From positions 62,001 to 126,000 of the forward strand of contig JAHFSX010000014.1 of assembly GCA_023269675.1 (NCBI GenBank): DNA of 64,000 bases. Direction: 5' to 3'. The position numbers were made by a program, and so were the translations under genes. The notes below the pieces were generated by a model. It searched no databases. It worked only from the letters and a program-made list of their open reading frames with translations, and was not told the DNA's origin. Origin of the DNA: Verrucomicrobiota bacterium. GTDB lineage: Bacteria > Verrucomicrobiota > Kiritimatiellia > RFP12 > UBA1067. Shown here piece after piece: positions 26,124 through 34,672 of this stretch (its first letter is position 1; every line of letters begins with the position of its first letter).

Positions 26124-27506
26124 TCACATCTTCTGATCCAGCCCTTTGCCGGTTTCAATGTGCGCGAAATTCGGCAGATAGTCCCTCAGCACCTCCACCA
26201 CCTTCGCCTTTGTGACGTCCTTCGATTCGAACAAGGCGCGCAGCGCCTCAAAGATCGCGTCGATCTCAGCCAAGCCCCGCCGCTTCGCGTTCTTCACCAC
26301 CCCGAGATTCACAAACTTCTCATTGTCCAACGCCTCCCCTGGCGTATAGAACTCCTCGAACGTCTTCTCTCCGCTCGTGTCCGACTCGAAGAAATAAACC
26401 GGCCAGGAAGACCGTTCATTGGTTCGTGAGTTCATGAGTGCATAAGTTGAAAGAGTGGGAATGCCGGAAGATATTCCACTGCCGGTTGCCGGTTGCGTAT
26501 TGCCGACGGTCTCCCCGCCCTCCGGCCTCCGTCCTCCGGCCTCAGTCTCATCAACTAATGCACTCCCGCAACGATGAACTAATGCACTTCTCCTGCACTT
26601 CTCCCGCGCCTCGGCCTCGCTCGCGCACACGTCCGGCTCCAGCCCCAAGGCGTGCAGCAGGTCCACGGCCACCTGCTCGAAGGGAATCATGTCCCGATCC
26701 TCGTCCAGTTTCGGGAAAACGATGTCGCCGCTCTCGCCCATGACCGATGCCATCAGGCACAATTCGCCCGACTCCTGGGGAGAAACGAAAAAGCGCCTGA
26801 TTCCCAGCGGGCACGCCCACGGCTGCCGCTTGAACAGCCGTTCCAGGAAACCCAGCGGCAGGCTGCCGTTAGAAAAAGCCACATTCGCGAACCGCGCCGT
26901 CTTGATCGGTATCCGATCGGCGTAGGCCATGATCAGCTCTTCCATCAGCTTCTTGCTCGCGCCCATGATGTTCACGGGGTTGGCCGCTTTATCTGTGGAC
27001 ACGCAGAAGAAATGCTGCGGCGGGGCTTCCGTCAGCAGTTCCAGCAACCCTCGCGCGCGCAGCACGTTGTTCTCGAGCATGGCCTCGATGGAGAAGATGT
27101 CCTTCTCGCTGCGGACGTGCTTATGCGCCGCGAAATTGGCCACGATGTCGAACGGGCCGTGCGCCCTGAAGAGCTTGGCGAACACGCGGTCGCCGAAGTT
27201 CACCGGATAGGTGACGAACTCTTGCGGGATGCGGGCCTCACCCGCGCTGCGCAAGTCGCGCACCAGCTCCGTAAGTCCGTTCTCATTGATATCCACCACA
27301 TACAGCGCGGCCACGTTAAAGCGCAAAATCGCCTTGATGTAATTCGAACCGATCGTGCCCGCGCCGCCGATCACCAGCACGCGCTTGCCGTCGATCCGCG
27401 CATGCAGTTCCGCATCATACCGCTCAAAGTCCGCGGCCAGCAGACTCCGCTCCCGCTTGGTGACCTTCTCCCGGATGAACCCGTCCAAATCAAAATCCAA
27501 AGTCAT
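26124..27506 (-). CDS. SDR nucleotide-sugar 4,6-dehydratase/epimerase with repeat insert
   Basis: A soluble polysaccharide-biosynthesis SDR of the FlaA1/CapD catalytic type, 460 aa. VLVIGGAGTIGSNYIKAI binds NAD(P). FFCVSTDKAANPVNIMGASKK holds the catalytic residues, and RFANVAFSNGSLPLGFL lines the sugar site. It probably makes a keto-deoxy sugar from UDP-GlcNAc or a relative. Between EAEARE (about residue 305) and WPVYFFESDTSGEKTFEEFY it carries an in-frame insert of about 60 residues: SALVHRCGSALV, EAGGRRPEGG, GNTQPATG and ALMNSRTNE. The start at 27506 (MTLDFDLDGF) is preferred to 27527. Confidence 0.87.
   Translation of the reverse strand: MTLDFDLDGFIREKVTKRERSLLAADFERYDAELHARIDGKRVLVIGGAGTIGSNYIKAILRFNVAALYVVDINENGLTELVRDLRSAGEARIPQEFVTYPVNFGDRVFAKLFRAHGPFDIVANFAAHKHVRSEKDIFSIEAMLENNVLRARGLLELLTEAPPQHFFCVSTDKAANPVNIMGASKKLMEELIMAYADRIPIKTARFANVAFSNGSLPLGFLERLFKRQPWACPLGIRRFFVSPQESGELCLMASVMGESGDIVFPKLDEDRDMIPFEQVAVDLLHALGLEPDVCASEAEAREKCRRSALVHRCGSALVDETEAGGRRPEGGETVGNTQPATGSGISSGIPTLSTYALMNSRTNERSSWPVYFFESDTSGEKTFEEFYTPGEALDNEKFVNLGVVKNAKRRGLAEIDAIFEALRALFESKDVTKAKVVEVLRDYLPNFAHIETGKGLDQKM
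26412..26605 (-). repeat. In-frame composite repeat insert (dehydratase)
   Basis: TTCATTGG/TTCATGAG octamers (26414-26449) face CTAATGCA/CTAATGAA octamers (26555-26586). ATTGCCG-type heptamers (26478-26505) and CGGCCTCCGTCCTCC heptamers (26512-26545) lie between. It is longer at the right end by a TGCACTTCTCC duplication. Open in the frame of the host gene. Confidence 0.85.
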
Positions 27507-27554
27507 AATTCCCTTTCCAGTCAGCAATAAGCAATTGGCAATATGCTATCGAGT

Positions 27555-27935
27555 CTACTCAATCTTCACGCCAAACTCGGCAGGATGTGCCATCATGAAG
27601 CCAAGCATTCTACCAATTTCCTGACATTCACTTCGTAACTGCTCTGAGGCCTCCTCAGACAAGTACCCACAGTCTTTAGAAAAACTTAGCCACACCATGG
27701 TTTCGCTACATTCACCGTCCGCATCAGACATCTTCGAGACATAGTGTTTAAGATAGAGTCGTTTTCTGTATGCTTCGGCTAGATTAGCACAGACTGATCG
27801 TGATGACCGTCTGATTTGATCAATAAGCGCATATTTTTCCTCTTTGGGAAACTCTTTCGTGATTTTGAAAATTTGCAACGCCAACTGATAAGCCGACTGA
27901 TACACCTTGAGATGTTCAAAGCCTTCATCTTTCAT
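27555..27935 (-). CDS. Four-helix-bundle protein of the S23/Avd-like family (copy 1)
   Basis: The 126-aa helical protein has the family pattern: [18 protein letters not shown], then [31 protein letters not shown] and [18 protein letters not shown]. This matches four-helix proteins first known from 23S rRNA intervening sequences and related to Avd of diversity-generating retroelements. The frame extends upstream into a heptamer array, giving [13 protein letters not shown] prefer the ATG at 27935. It is flanked on both sides by inverted ATTGCNN heptamer words. No reverse transcriptase is nearby. Function unknown; nucleic-acid binding is the usual suggestion. Confidence 0.83.
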   Translation of the reverse strand: MKDEGFEHLKVYQSAYQLALQIFKITKEFPKEEKYALIDQIRRSSRSVCANLAEAYRKRLYLKHYVSKMSDADGECSETMVWLSFSKDCGYLSEEASEQLRSECQEIGRMLGFMMAHPAEFGVKIE

Positions 27936-27945
27936 CGCGTACCCC

Positions 27946-28068
27946 CGTTGCCTATTGCCCATTGCCCGTTGCCGATTGCCCATTGCCCGTTGCCGATTGC
28001 CCGTTGCCGATTGCCCATTGCCTATTGCCGATTGCTTATTGCCGATTGCTTATTGCCCGTTGCCTACT
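27946..28068. repeat. Tandem heptamer array (ATTGCCN)n
   Basis: About 17 consecutive 7-bp units of the form RTTGCNN (ATTGCCC, GTTGCCG, ATTGCCT, ATTGCTT) run without spacers. It is the purest copy of the word that encodes GNRQ-type peptides in several inserts. The 7-bp period gives the same codons every 21 bases. Confidence 0.92.
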
Positions 28069-28069
28069 T

Positions 28070-29239
28070 TCAAAAGCTCTCCAATGTCTTTCTCATCCCC
28101 TCCCGCGCGCCCGCCGGCATCTGGGCCCAACCCAGCGCCCCCTTGATTTTCGCATTCGACACCACATACGACTCCGTCAACTTCTTTAGACGCTCACTGT
28201 TCAGCGGCAGGTGCAAAACATCGCCGAGTCGCGCCGCCGCCCGGATCAGACCGGCGGGGATCGCCCAGACCCGCGCGCGGCGGCCCATCGCCTCCGCCAT
28301 CAACCGCACCAGTTCGTTCGTCGACAACGGTTCGTCGTCCGCCACCTGATACACGCCCGACTCCGCAGACCCCGCCAGCAGTCCCTCCACCACCGCGCAC
28401 ACATTCCCGACCGAGGCGAACGAGCGGCGGTTCTCGAACGCGCCCAGCGGCCATGGCACGCCCTTGCCGACCATCCCGTACAGTAAGTTCAGGTTGCCTT
28501 TGTTTCCGGGCCCATGGATCATGCAGGGACGTAAGATATAATAGTTCAAACGGCCTGCGGCCTGGTTCAAAGGTTCCATCGCGCTTCGCGCTGGTTCCAC
28601 GGTATCAGAGAACCTTGAACTTAACGCGCGACCCCGGCTTAACGCGCTTCTTACAACCTCTTCGGCGGCCAGCTTGCTCTGTCCGTAGGCTGTCTTAGGT
28701 TCGGGCGCCGTCTCTTCGGTCAGGACCCCCTCCACCCGGTCCGCAGCCGCCTTCACCGAGCTGAACAGGATGAACGTGGGAAGTTTCTTAGTCCGCGAGC
28801 TCATTCGTTCATTCGTTGACCCACGACTGTCCTCGGTCCTCGGTCCTCCATCCTCAGGCTTAGCAACGAACGCACTCTCGCAATGATGAACTAATGAACT
28901 TACAATCTTATGCGTCAGTCCGACATTCACATCGAAATAACTCTGCGGGTCACTCGCGTTTTTGGTGTCGTGAGCCTTGCCGGCCAAATGGATCACCGCA
29001 TCGACCTCATTCCAGGGGATCTGCTCCAGTTGATCCCAATTGAATCTCCGCACATAAGCACTTCGTAGGGTCTTCTCGTCTTGGCTGGAAGTATTTTCGA
29101 CTTTAGAAAGCCCGCATTTTAGAACTTTAGAACTTCCCCCGCACACATCCAAGGCCCACAGCTCATGCCCCTTCTCCGCTAAGAATGCCGACAAATTCGA
29201 CCCGACAAAGCCGAACGCCCCTGTAATTAAAACTTTCAT
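28070..29239 (-). CDS. NAD-dependent sugar epimerase/dehydratase (SDR) with three repeat-derived inserts
   Basis: An extended SDR with [20 protein letters not shown] at the N-terminus, [24 protein letters not shown], the catalytic [13 protein letters not shown] (YxxxK), and [18 protein letters not shown]. It resembles UDP-4-keto-hexose reductase or GalE/WbpP-like enzymes acting on undecaprenyl- or nucleotide-linked sugars. Of 389 residues, three stretches look inserted: [14 protein letters not shown] (about 42-55), [12 protein letters not shown] to SSRTKK (about 113-151), and a charged stretch after EEVVRSAL. The frame is intact. The start at 29239 is fixed by the nucleotide-binding N-terminus. 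Confidence 0.85.
   Translation of the reverse strand: MKVLITGAFGFVGSNLSAFLAEKGHELWALDVCGGSSKVLKCGLSKVENTSSQDEKTLRSAYVRRFNWDQLEQIPWNEVDAVIHLAGKAHDTKNASDPQSYFDVNVGLTHKIVSSLVHHCESAFVAKPEDGGPRTEDSRGSTNERMSSRTKKLPTFILFSSVKAAADRVEGVLTEETAPEPKTAYGQSKLAAEEVVRSALSRGRALSSRFSDTVEPARSAMEPLNQAAGRLNYYILRPCMIHGPGNKGNLNLLYGMVGKGVPWPLGAFENRRSFASVGNVCAVVEGLLAGSAESGVYQVADDEPLSTNELVRLMAEAMGRRARVWAIPAGLIRAAARLGDVLHLPLNSERLKKLTESYVVSNAKIKGALGWAQMPAGAREGMRKTLESF
28558..28660 (-). repeat. In-frame insert with GGTTC words (epimerase)
   Basis: GGTTCAAAGGTTCCA (28566-28580) and GAACCTTGAACTTAACGCGC (28611-28630) are facing GGTTC/GAACC words, followed by TTAACGCGCTTCTTA. The stretch interrupts the SDR between EEVVRSA and LNYYILRP. 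The boundaries are approximate. Confidence 0.5.
28781..28902 (-). repeat. In-frame composite repeat insert (epimerase, middle)
   Basis: TTCATTCG octamers (28801-28818) face GAACTAATGAACTTAC (28888-28902). GGTCCTC/GTCCTCG heptamers (28830-28856) lie between. It encodes [25 protein letters not shown] and [10 protein letters not shown]. Confidence 0.82.
29085..29148 (-). repeat. In-frame TTTAGAAC-word insert (epimerase, N-terminal)
   Basis: Three TTTAGAAx units (29102-29133) lie in the epimerase and encode [13 protein letters not shown]. The same peptide type recurs in genes at 36.5, 38.4, 40.6 and 50.5 kb. Confidence 0.75.
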
Positions 29240-29256
29240 AATCGACCGATTCTTTC

Positions 29257-29378
29257 CCGCCAAGACGCTAAGCCGCCAAGCTTGACAATCACCCTTCCTC
29301 TACACCGCACCCATCATGTGATTCAGGTACACCTGTCGGACATATTCTTCATCTTTGCGACTTTGCGACGTTGCGGGA
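29257..29378. repeat. CGCCAAG and CTTTGCGA word runs
   Basis: CCGCCAAGACGCTAAGCCGCC (29261-29281, minus one base) and CTTTGCGACTTTGCGACGTT (29353-29372) are short tandem words. The second overlaps the 3' end of the glycosyltransferase gene 29323-30342, supplying its final codons. Confidence 0.6.
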
Positions 29379-30342
29379 GACTGTTCCTCATGCGTGGAAC
29401 CACAAATTCAAAGATCTTGAAAGCGTACTTCGGCACTAGCATCGGCAGACAGCAGAAATAGCCAGACTCCCGGTTTCCGCGCACAATCTCCCGGTTCAAC
29501 AGCAGGTTGCTGCGCCAATTCTTGGTGCTCATGCCGCCCACACGCATGTCCACAAAGCACATCGGCAGATATCGGCAGCGCAACTCCGCCCTGCGCAGGT
29601 AACGGATCAAAAGCGCGTAGTCCGCCGCTATCCTGTAGTCCAGTGCATAGCCGCCCAGCTTCTCAAAGCACTCCCTCCGGATATAGACGGAGGGATGCGG
29701 CGGCATAAAGCCCCACTGCAACATCCACGGGTGCCAGTGCCGCGCCGAATAGTAGCGCACCGTTCGCTCCGCCCGCAGCCCCTCCAAGCCGACACCCTCG
29801 CGGTTCGCCACAAACCGGATGTCGCCGTAGATCGCGTCTGGGCACCCGGGGGGGCACTTTGCCTTATTGCCTGAATGCCCTATTGCCTTATTGTCGCATA
29901 CCATACCGTCCCGGACGTCAGCACTAACGCAATTTCCAAACGCCTCCGCCACCCGCTCAATCACGTCGTCAGCCGACAGCACGTCGTCCGCGTTCAGGAT
30001 GCCGACAACCTCGCCCGTCGCCATCCGGATACCTTTGTTGATCGCATCGTACATGCCCTCATCTGGCTCACTCAGCCAGACGAATTGCCTTAATGCCTTA
30101 TTGCCATATTGCCTTGTTTGCTCATCCGCACAAGCATCTGCCTTTTCACTAACGCACTCACGCACGAATGAACTAACGAACTTCTTCTCATACTGCCGGA
30201 TGATCCCCACCGTTCCGTCCGTCGAGCCGCCGTCGATCACAAGATACTCGATTTCAGGCCACGTCTGCGCCAAGACTGACTCCAATGCCGTCCGGATCGT
30301 TGTCGCGCTGTTAAAACAGGCTGTTATGATTGTGATCGTCAT
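29323..30342 (-). CDS. Family 2 glycosyltransferase with two repeat inserts
   Basis: A cytoplasmic GT-A enzyme of 339 aa. MTITIITACFNSATTI, the DXD-like IDGGSTDGT and ILNADDVLSADD, GFMPPHPSVYIRRECF and DYRIAADYALLIRYL are the usual GT2 blocks of WcaA/WcaE type. An insert of about 35 residues after IIRQYE (KKFVSSFVRECVSEK ... YGNKALRQF) splits the nucleotide-binding half. A second one sits before YGDIRFVANREG (KAIGHSGNKAKC). The last 20 or so residues (SLPQRRKVAKMKNM) come from a CTTTGCGA repeat. The frame is intact, so the gene is probably still expressed, but activity is uncertain. Confidence 0.85.
   Translation of the reverse strand: MTITIITACFNSATTIRTALESVLAQTWPEIEYLVIDGGSTDGTVGIIRQYEKKFVSSFVRECVSEKADACADEQTRQYGNKALRQFVWLSEPDEGMYDAINKGIRMATGEVVGILNADDVLSADDVIERVAEAFGNCVSADVRDGMVCDNKAIGHSGNKAKCPPGCPDAIYGDIRFVANREGVGLEGLRAERTVRYYSARHWHPWMLQWGFMPPHPSVYIRRECFEKLGGYALDYRIAADYALLIRYLRRAELRCRYLPMCFVDMRVGGMSTKNWRSNLLLNREIVRGNRESGYFCCLPMLVPKYAFKIFEFVVPRMRNSLPQRRKVAKMKNMSDRCT
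29859..29935 (-). repeat. In-frame ATTGCCTT-word insert (GT2)
   Basis: TTGCCTTATTGCCTGAATGC and following octamers (29859-29893) face GCACTAACGCAATTTCC (29921-29937). Encodes a CVSADVRD ... GHSGNKAKC stretch in the host. Confidence 0.75.
30080..30188 (-). repeat. In-frame ATTGCCTT / CTAACGAA insert (GT2)
   Basis: Four ATTGCCTT-type octamers (30084-30118) face CACTAACGCACTCACGCACG and GAACTAACGAACTTC (30147-30185). It encodes KKFVSSFVRECVSEK and GNKALRQF. Confidence 0.78.
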
Positions 30343-30370
30343 GCGAACAATGCCTTATGGCGAGGATGCG

Positions 30371-30474
30371 AAATGCGTTATTGCGTTATTGCCTGATTGC
30401 CTGATTGCCTTATTACCAGCGAAGCTCGCGCACCAAATAACGCATTAACGCAATCTGGCATTAACGCACTTCTC
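30371..30474. repeat. ATTGCCTG octamer array with inverted GCATTAAC arm
   Basis: AAATGCGTTATTGCGTTATTGCCTGATTGCC-type octamers (30371-30416, at most 20 shown in a row here as ATTGCGTTATTGCCTGATTG) face CGCATTAACGCAATC and GCATTAACGCACTTC (30440-30474). The right arm enters the end of the glycosyltransferase gene 30445-31902 and forms its last residues. Confidence 0.8.
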
Positions 30475-31902
30475 ATATACGCCCGTCATCTTCCGCGCGA
30501 TCTCGCCCCATTGATATTTCTTTGAAACCAGCTTTCGGCCATTCTCGCCCAGCGCGCGCCGCTCCTCATCCGTCATGCCCATCGCCTCTTTGAGCGCCTC
30601 CGCCAGCGGTTCGACGCCGATGTCGACCCACCAGCCGCAGCGACCATTGGCCGCACTAGCTGGTTTAGCAAGTTTAGCTGGTGTGGCCTGCGTATCTGCC
30701 GGATGGCCATCCGCCCTCGTCGCTACCCGGCTATCCTGCCACTCAGCTACACTTGCTGTGTCTCCAATCAATTCTGACCAAGGCGCCCCTTTTGTCGTGA
30801 TCACCGGCACGCCGCATGCCAAAGCCTCCGCCACGACGATTCCAAAATTCTCACTGCGCGTCGGCAGCACGAACAGGTCGGCTGCGGACATGGCCTGTGC
30901 CTTCTCCTCTCCGTAAAGCGCTTCCGCAAAAGTCACGCTGTCATCCACCCCCAAGCGACAGGCCTGGGCCTTCAGGTTTTTCAACATCCCTTGTTCGTCG
31001 GGGCCAATGATCAACAGCCTCCACTCCGGGAAAGCAGGCGCGACACGCGTCCAGGCATCCGCCAGCAAATCCAGCCCCTTGAGCGGGTGCAGTCGGCCCA
31101 GGTACAGGACGGTCCTCGTCCGATTCGCGTTTTTCTTATCGTCGTTATTGCCGCTTGCATACTTGAGCTTTTGGCCGTTTTTCCCGGCCTCCGTCATCAG
31201 GCCTCTGTCATCCGTCGCTTCAACTAATGAACTCCCGCACTCCCGCACTAATACACTTCCCTTCATATCCACGCCATTGGGAATTACGACGATACGGGGA
31301 CTCGCAAATTCAGCCGTTTGATCACTGCCCTTTTCCGGCTGCCGATTGCCGATCGTTGCGCCATCATCCAGTTTTTGACCTTCAGAGTTCCCGCACTTTA
31401 AAAACGCCTTAATCCACCCCGCTTCCGCGACGCAGGTCGCCTGCACCACGTCCGCACGACGCAGATAATGCCGGTCGAGGACGCCAGCCAGCCGTTTCTT
31501 CCACGCCGAGTGGCTTAACCGCACCGGGTCCAGGCACCCTTGCGGAGACATCACCAACGGTATCCCGTGTTTCCGGGCCAGATGACAGGCCCACCAGACG
31601 GGAAACGTCCAGTTAGAATGCACATGCACCACATCAGCTCCGGCCACCAAAAGCCGTAGCCCGCGCAGCATGGCACGTGAGAAATACAAAAAACGGGGAG
31701 GAGACGGATCAAACCGGACGACCCGGACACCGGACGCGACCGCCATCTCAGTCGCCTCCGAAAGCACATCCCCTTTCCTCGCCACGGTGGCCAGGGTGAC
31801 ATCATGACCCTGCTTAGCCGCCTCGCGCGCGAAGACCGGCACAAGTTCAGACAGCCCGCCTCCCGAGCGCGCCAATCCCGCTATCACATGTAAAATTTTC
31901 AT
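30445..31902 (-). CDS. Family 4 glycosyltransferase with three repeat inserts
   Basis: GT-B retaining glycosyltransferase, 485 aa versus about 375 for the family. N-domain: MKILHVIAGLARSGGGLSEL, DVVHVHSNWTFPVWWA, GIPLVMSPQGCLDP. C-domain: TVLYLGRLHPLKGLDLL, LIIGPDEQG, and the donor-site motif LPTRSENFGIVVAEALACGVPVI. The inserts are at KCGNSEGQKLDD..GNRQPEKG (about 196-217), GSVLVRECGSSLVEATDDRG..NND (about 236-270), and between PWSELIG and GRCGWW (about 393-429). The gene 39650-41320 is a paralogue carrying a different insert at that last site. The start at 31902 is set by the MKILHVIAG N-terminus. Confidence 0.87.
   Translation of the reverse strand: MKILHVIAGLARSGGGLSELVPVFAREAAKQGHDVTLATVARKGDVLSEATEMAVASGVRVVRFDPSPPRFLYFSRAMLRGLRLLVAGADVVHVHSNWTFPVWWACHLARKHGIPLVMSPQGCLDPVRLSHSAWKKRLAGVLDRHYLRRADVVQATCVAEAGWIKAFLKCGNSEGQKLDDGATIGNRQPEKGSDQTAEFASPRIVVIPNGVDMKGSVLVRECGSSLVEATDDRGLMTEAGKNGQKLKYASGNNDDKKNANRTRTVLYLGRLHPLKGLDLLADAWTRVAPAFPEWRLLIIGPDEQGMLKNLKAQACRLGVDDSVTFAEALYGEEKAQAMSAADLFVLPTRSENFGIVVAEALACGVPVITTKGAPWSELIGDTASVAEWQDSRVATRADGHPADTQATPAKLAKPASAANGRCGWWVDIGVEPLAEALKEAMGMTDEERRALGENGRKLVSKKYQWGEIARKMTGVYEKCVNARLR
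30641..30765 (-). repeat. In-frame insert with TTTAGCTGG words (GT4)
   Basis: CTAGCTGGTTTAGCAAGTTTAG (in part, 30647-30668) and GGTGTGGCC words face GCTACCCGGCTATCCTGCC and CTCAGCTAC (30721-30750). It lies between PWSELIG and GRCGWW of the host. The word differs from that in the paralogue at the same site. Confidence 0.65.
31126..31266 (-). repeat. In-frame composite repeat insert (GT4, middle)
   Basis: CGGCCTCCGTCATCAGGCC heptamers (31185-31203) precede CAACTAATGAACTCCCGCAC (31229-31248) and CACTAATACACTTCCC. It encodes GSVLVRECGSSLVEA, DDRGLMTEAGK and YASGNND. Confidence 0.78.
31318..31405 (-). repeat. In-frame repeat insert (GT4, N-terminal side)
   Basis: CTGCCGATTGCCGATCG heptamers (31341-31357) and GAGTTCCCGCACTTTAAAAA (31386-31405) combine the heptamer and TTTAGAAC-type words. 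It encodes LKCGNSEGQK and GNRQPEKG. Confidence 0.72.
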
Positions 31903-31992
31903 GTAGCCATACCGTTCACAAAAACTCGGGTCCCTCACTCCGTGCCGCGGCGTCTCCGCGTTCATTCTTTCTCAACACGGGGTTACAAGGGC

Positions 31993-33210
31993 TCAGGTTT
32001 TTGGACGCGCCATTTCTTCCATCAGCCAACAGGCCATCTCCGGGTAAACCTTCTCCGCATCGAACTGTTCTTCAGCCATGCGCCGGGCGCCGTTCTGGTG
32101 TCTGGCGAGCAGCCCCCTGTCTTCCGCATAAACACGCACCGCTTGCTTGAAACTCTCAAGATTTCCGGCCTCATATCCGGTGCCGGCGTCATACCTTCGC
32201 AACAGTTCCCCTGTCTCGCCTGTCAGCCCGTTGATCATGGCCAACCCCGCCGCCGCGTAATCCGCCACCTTGTTGGGGACAGCCACCCACATCGCGCTGA
32301 ACATCGGCACGACCCCGACATGGCAGGCCCGCAGGCAGGACTGTAGACGTGTGTCATCCACATAGCCGTGGAACTTCAGAGGCGACCCCGCCCTTGACGC
32401 GAGGGCGGACACCCACGCCCTCTGGGGGCCGTCTCCAGCGACATCCAGCGTCACCGGCCAGCCTTCTGCCGCCAGCGAGCAGACACCTTCCACCATGGTG
32501 CGGATGTCATAGGAAGTCCCAAGGTTGCCGATGTAACAGAGCCTCAGCGTCGTTCCCCTGCCGTCTGACCGTTCGGCCGCATCCGGCAGCGGACATCCCA
32601 AGCGGAATACCTTCGGCTCCGCCAGGCATCCCCGCGCCTGCGCAAGTTGGGCGTATCGTCCGCACACCGCGCTCACGCCGTCCGCGCCGCGGTAGGCCCG
32701 TGCCGCCCGCGCATGTAACCTGAAAAAAGCGGCCTGCCCAAGTCCTCTCAGCCAGTGCGGGAGGAGTTGGCCGAAGGTCTCTGGCCACGCGTCCTGGATA
32801 TCCACGACCACCCGGCTTCCCCACGCATCGCGCAACCTTGAGGCCGCGTCATATAACCCGAGGGGGGGCATACTCACAACGATGCCGTCAGGAGGCGGCA
32901 GCTCGGCGCGGGCGACGGCCTCCCTCGCCAAACGCTCCCACTCTGAGGCATATCGCAGGTGACTCCGCCAACGCCGCCACCCCACATTTGAGCCATACGG
33001 CAATGTGGGCACCAGCCGCACCTGAAAACCCTCACTCGCAGACACCGGCTCCAGCGACCGGCAGGTTTTCCTCACATGATGAAAATCGCTCGACCACCAA
33101 ACGACCTCGTGTCCCGCTGCCGCCAGGGCACGGCACAACAGCCAATAGCGCAGCGGGCGCCCGCCCTCGCCGGGCAACGGATCAAACGGATTGTTTATCC
33201 AAAAAATCAA
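31993..33210 (-). CDS. Family 4 glycosyltransferase (no insert)
   Basis: The 405-aa GT-B enzyme starts MIFWINNPFDPLPGEGGRPLR and reads YWLLCRALAAAGHEVVWWSSD, typical of WcaI-like or fucosaminyl/rhamnosyl transferases. Then come VVVDIQDAWPE, the C-domain LRLCYIGNLGTSYD, LDVAGDGPQR, VVPMFSAMWVAVPNKVADYA and GLTGE. Unlike many neighbours it has no repeat insert, and its length is normal. It follows the GT4 gene 30445-31902 by 90 bases in the direction of the plus coordinate. Acceptor and donor are unknown. Confidence 0.86.
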   Translation of the reverse strand: MIFWINNPFDPLPGEGGRPLRYWLLCRALAAAGHEVVWWSSDFHHVRKTCRSLEPVSASEGFQVRLVPTLPYGSNVGWRRWRSHLRYASEWERLAREAVARAELPPPDGIVVSMPPLGLYDAASRLRDAWGSRVVVDIQDAWPETFGQLLPHWLRGLGQAAFFRLHARAARAYRGADGVSAVCGRYAQLAQARGCLAEPKVFRLGCPLPDAAERSDGRGTTLRLCYIGNLGTSYDIRTMVEGVCSLAAEGWPVTLDVAGDGPQRAWVSALASRAGSPLKFHGYVDDTRLQSCLRACHVGVVPMFSAMWVAVPNKVADYAAAGLAMINGLTGETGELLRRYDAGTGYEAGNLESFKQAVRVYAEDRGLLARHQNGARRMAEEQFDAEKVYPEMACWLMEEMARPKT

Positions 33211-33565
33211 ACATAACCTCCGAACAACCTTTGCCGACTTCTCCCGCTAATCCACGCGAATCCGAGTTGCCCTGTATTATTGATACGCTAGCGCATTTTC
33301 ACTTTTAGTGTAGCCACTTTGTACAGGCGGTTTAACCCTGTCATCCGTTGAATTTATCTTACCACCAAGACTCGAAGAACACAGAGTCCACCAAGATTTA
33401 ACTTTGTGTGCTTAGTGTACTTTGTGTCTGGGTGGTTAGCTGGTTTTTGGCCACAAAACGGCTAAACAATTTAATAACACGCTCTAATGGCTAAAAATCC
33501 AGAGCAACAGCCATTACGGTTCTCAGATGTTGGCGGTCACGGTTCTCAATTGTTAGCGATTAGCG
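33211..33565. repeat. Intergenic region with CACCAAG / CTTTGTG inverted words
   Basis: No gene is seen. At 33359-33436, ACCACCAAGACTCGAAGAAC and CCACCAAGA are followed by ACTTTGTGTGCTTAGTGTAC and TTTGTGTCTGGGTGGT, so the region can fold on itself as an imperfect hairpin. A GGGGACCCGTTCCCCG hairpin (33577-33592) overlaps the end of the next gene. This is the spacer type that also brackets the nuclease gene at 35.7 kb. Confidence 0.6.
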
Positions 33566-34672
33566 TTAAGACAATGGGGACCCGTTCCCCGTTCGCGGGG
33601 ATTCGCAAGCCAGAACTTTCTTGCAGATCTCCATCCATCTCTCCGCCCACACATCCACCGAGTAGGGCGCCGTCAAGGCCATGCCCCGCGCCCCCATCAT
33701 CGCCAGTTCGGCTTCACGGTCATGCACCCACGCCATCGCATCGGCGATCCCCTCGACATCGTTCGTGCCACAGACCCTGCCGTTGTAATAGGACCGCACA
33801 AAATCCACATGGCTCCCACAAGCCTCCGTGCAAACGACGGGCAATCCGGAAGCCACCGCCTCGGCGATAACCAAAGGCCACGGATCGTAGTCGCTGGTGA
33901 CCACTAGCGCCCCGTGCCGGGCATAAATGTCCGGCATCGCTTTCGGCTGCACAAAACCTTGATCGCGGATACCCTCCTGACCCTTCAGCAAGGCCCCTTG
34001 CGCTCCCATGCCGCAGCAAGTCAGCCCCCACGGATCACGGACGCGGCTCCGGTATAGCCGGTACGCCTTCACCAAAACATCCACGCGCTTCTCGGGCGTA
34101 TACCGGCCCACAAAAACAAACTGCCGCGGGTAACTGTGCAGCCGCGCGCGTGCTTCCCGCGCAACCGCGAACAGGACCGTATCGATGCCGATCAGGCCCC
34201 GCTCGATCTGCGACTCGGCGAACCCCAAATAGCGCGCATAGAACGCCGAGCGCTCACTCGGAACAACCGCTCCGGCAAACCTCCGTAAATACGGCCTCAA
34301 CACGATTCGCGCCAGAAGCTTCCGCAGCGTGAACGCGAACGTCATGTCGAACGCGAAGAGTTTCGGCATCGCCGCAAACGCGCGATCCGTGGCGGCAAAC
34401 CGGCACATCTTGCAGCGCCACCCCAAGACCACCAGCACGTCAGGTTTGAGTCCCAAAACCTCCTGGCGCAGGGTTGCGCAATCCAACGGCTCCCCTTCAA
34501 ACCGGAGATCATAGTCCAAACCCTCCAGCACCTCGGCCTGGTGATAGTCGGTGGACGCGTTCCGCCTGACCTCGATGTAGAGCTTGAGCCTGACGCCGGG
34601 GGCCGCTGCCAGCGCGCGCCAGCAGGCCGCCATGTAGCCCGTCACGCCCGTCCAAAAGAAAATTATCGTCAT
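33566..34672 (-). CDS. Family 4 glycosyltransferase
   Basis: The 368-aa GT-B protein starts MTIIFFWTGVTGYMAACWRAL. The C-terminal nucleotide-sugar domain is clear: FVFVGRYTPEKRVDVLVKAY, WGLTCCGMGAQG, DIYARHGALVVTSDYDPWPL, VIAEAVASGLPVVCTEACGS. The N-half is less typical. The ATG at 34672 is chosen because upstream residues in the longer frame do not fit the family. The final codons fall in a GGGGACCCGTTCCCC palindrome. No repeat insert. Confidence 0.85.
   Translation of the reverse strand: MTIIFFWTGVTGYMAACWRALAAAPGVRLKLYIEVRRNASTDYHQAEVLEGLDYDLRFEGEPLDCATLRQEVLGLKPDVLVVLGWRCKMCRFAATDRAFAAMPKLFAFDMTFAFTLRKLLARIVLRPYLRRFAGAVVPSERSAFYARYLGFAESQIERGLIGIDTVLFAVAREARARLHSYPRQFVFVGRYTPEKRVDVLVKAYRLYRSRVRDPWGLTCCGMGAQGALLKGQEGIRDQGFVQPKAMPDIYARHGALVVTSDYDPWPLVIAEAVASGLPVVCTEACGSHVDFVRSYYNGRVCGTNDVEGIADAMAWVHDREAELAMMGARGMALTAPYSVDVWAERWMEICKKVLACESPRTGNGSPLS

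Larger units (their letters stand above)
27524..28068 (-). mobile_element. Putative four-helix-bundle cassette bracketed by inverted heptamers
   Basis: GCAATAAGCAATTGGCAAT (27524-27542) on one side is the inverse of ATTGCCGATTGCTTATTGC-type sequence (for example 28027-28046) on the other. The gene 27555-27935 lies between. The right side is a long tandem array (27946-28068). The boundaries are those of the words, not of a demonstrated element. Confidence 0.45.

Noticed and set aside
27946-28068. CRISPR array
   Set aside because: The repeats are contiguous 7-bp units without spacers, and no cas genes are present.
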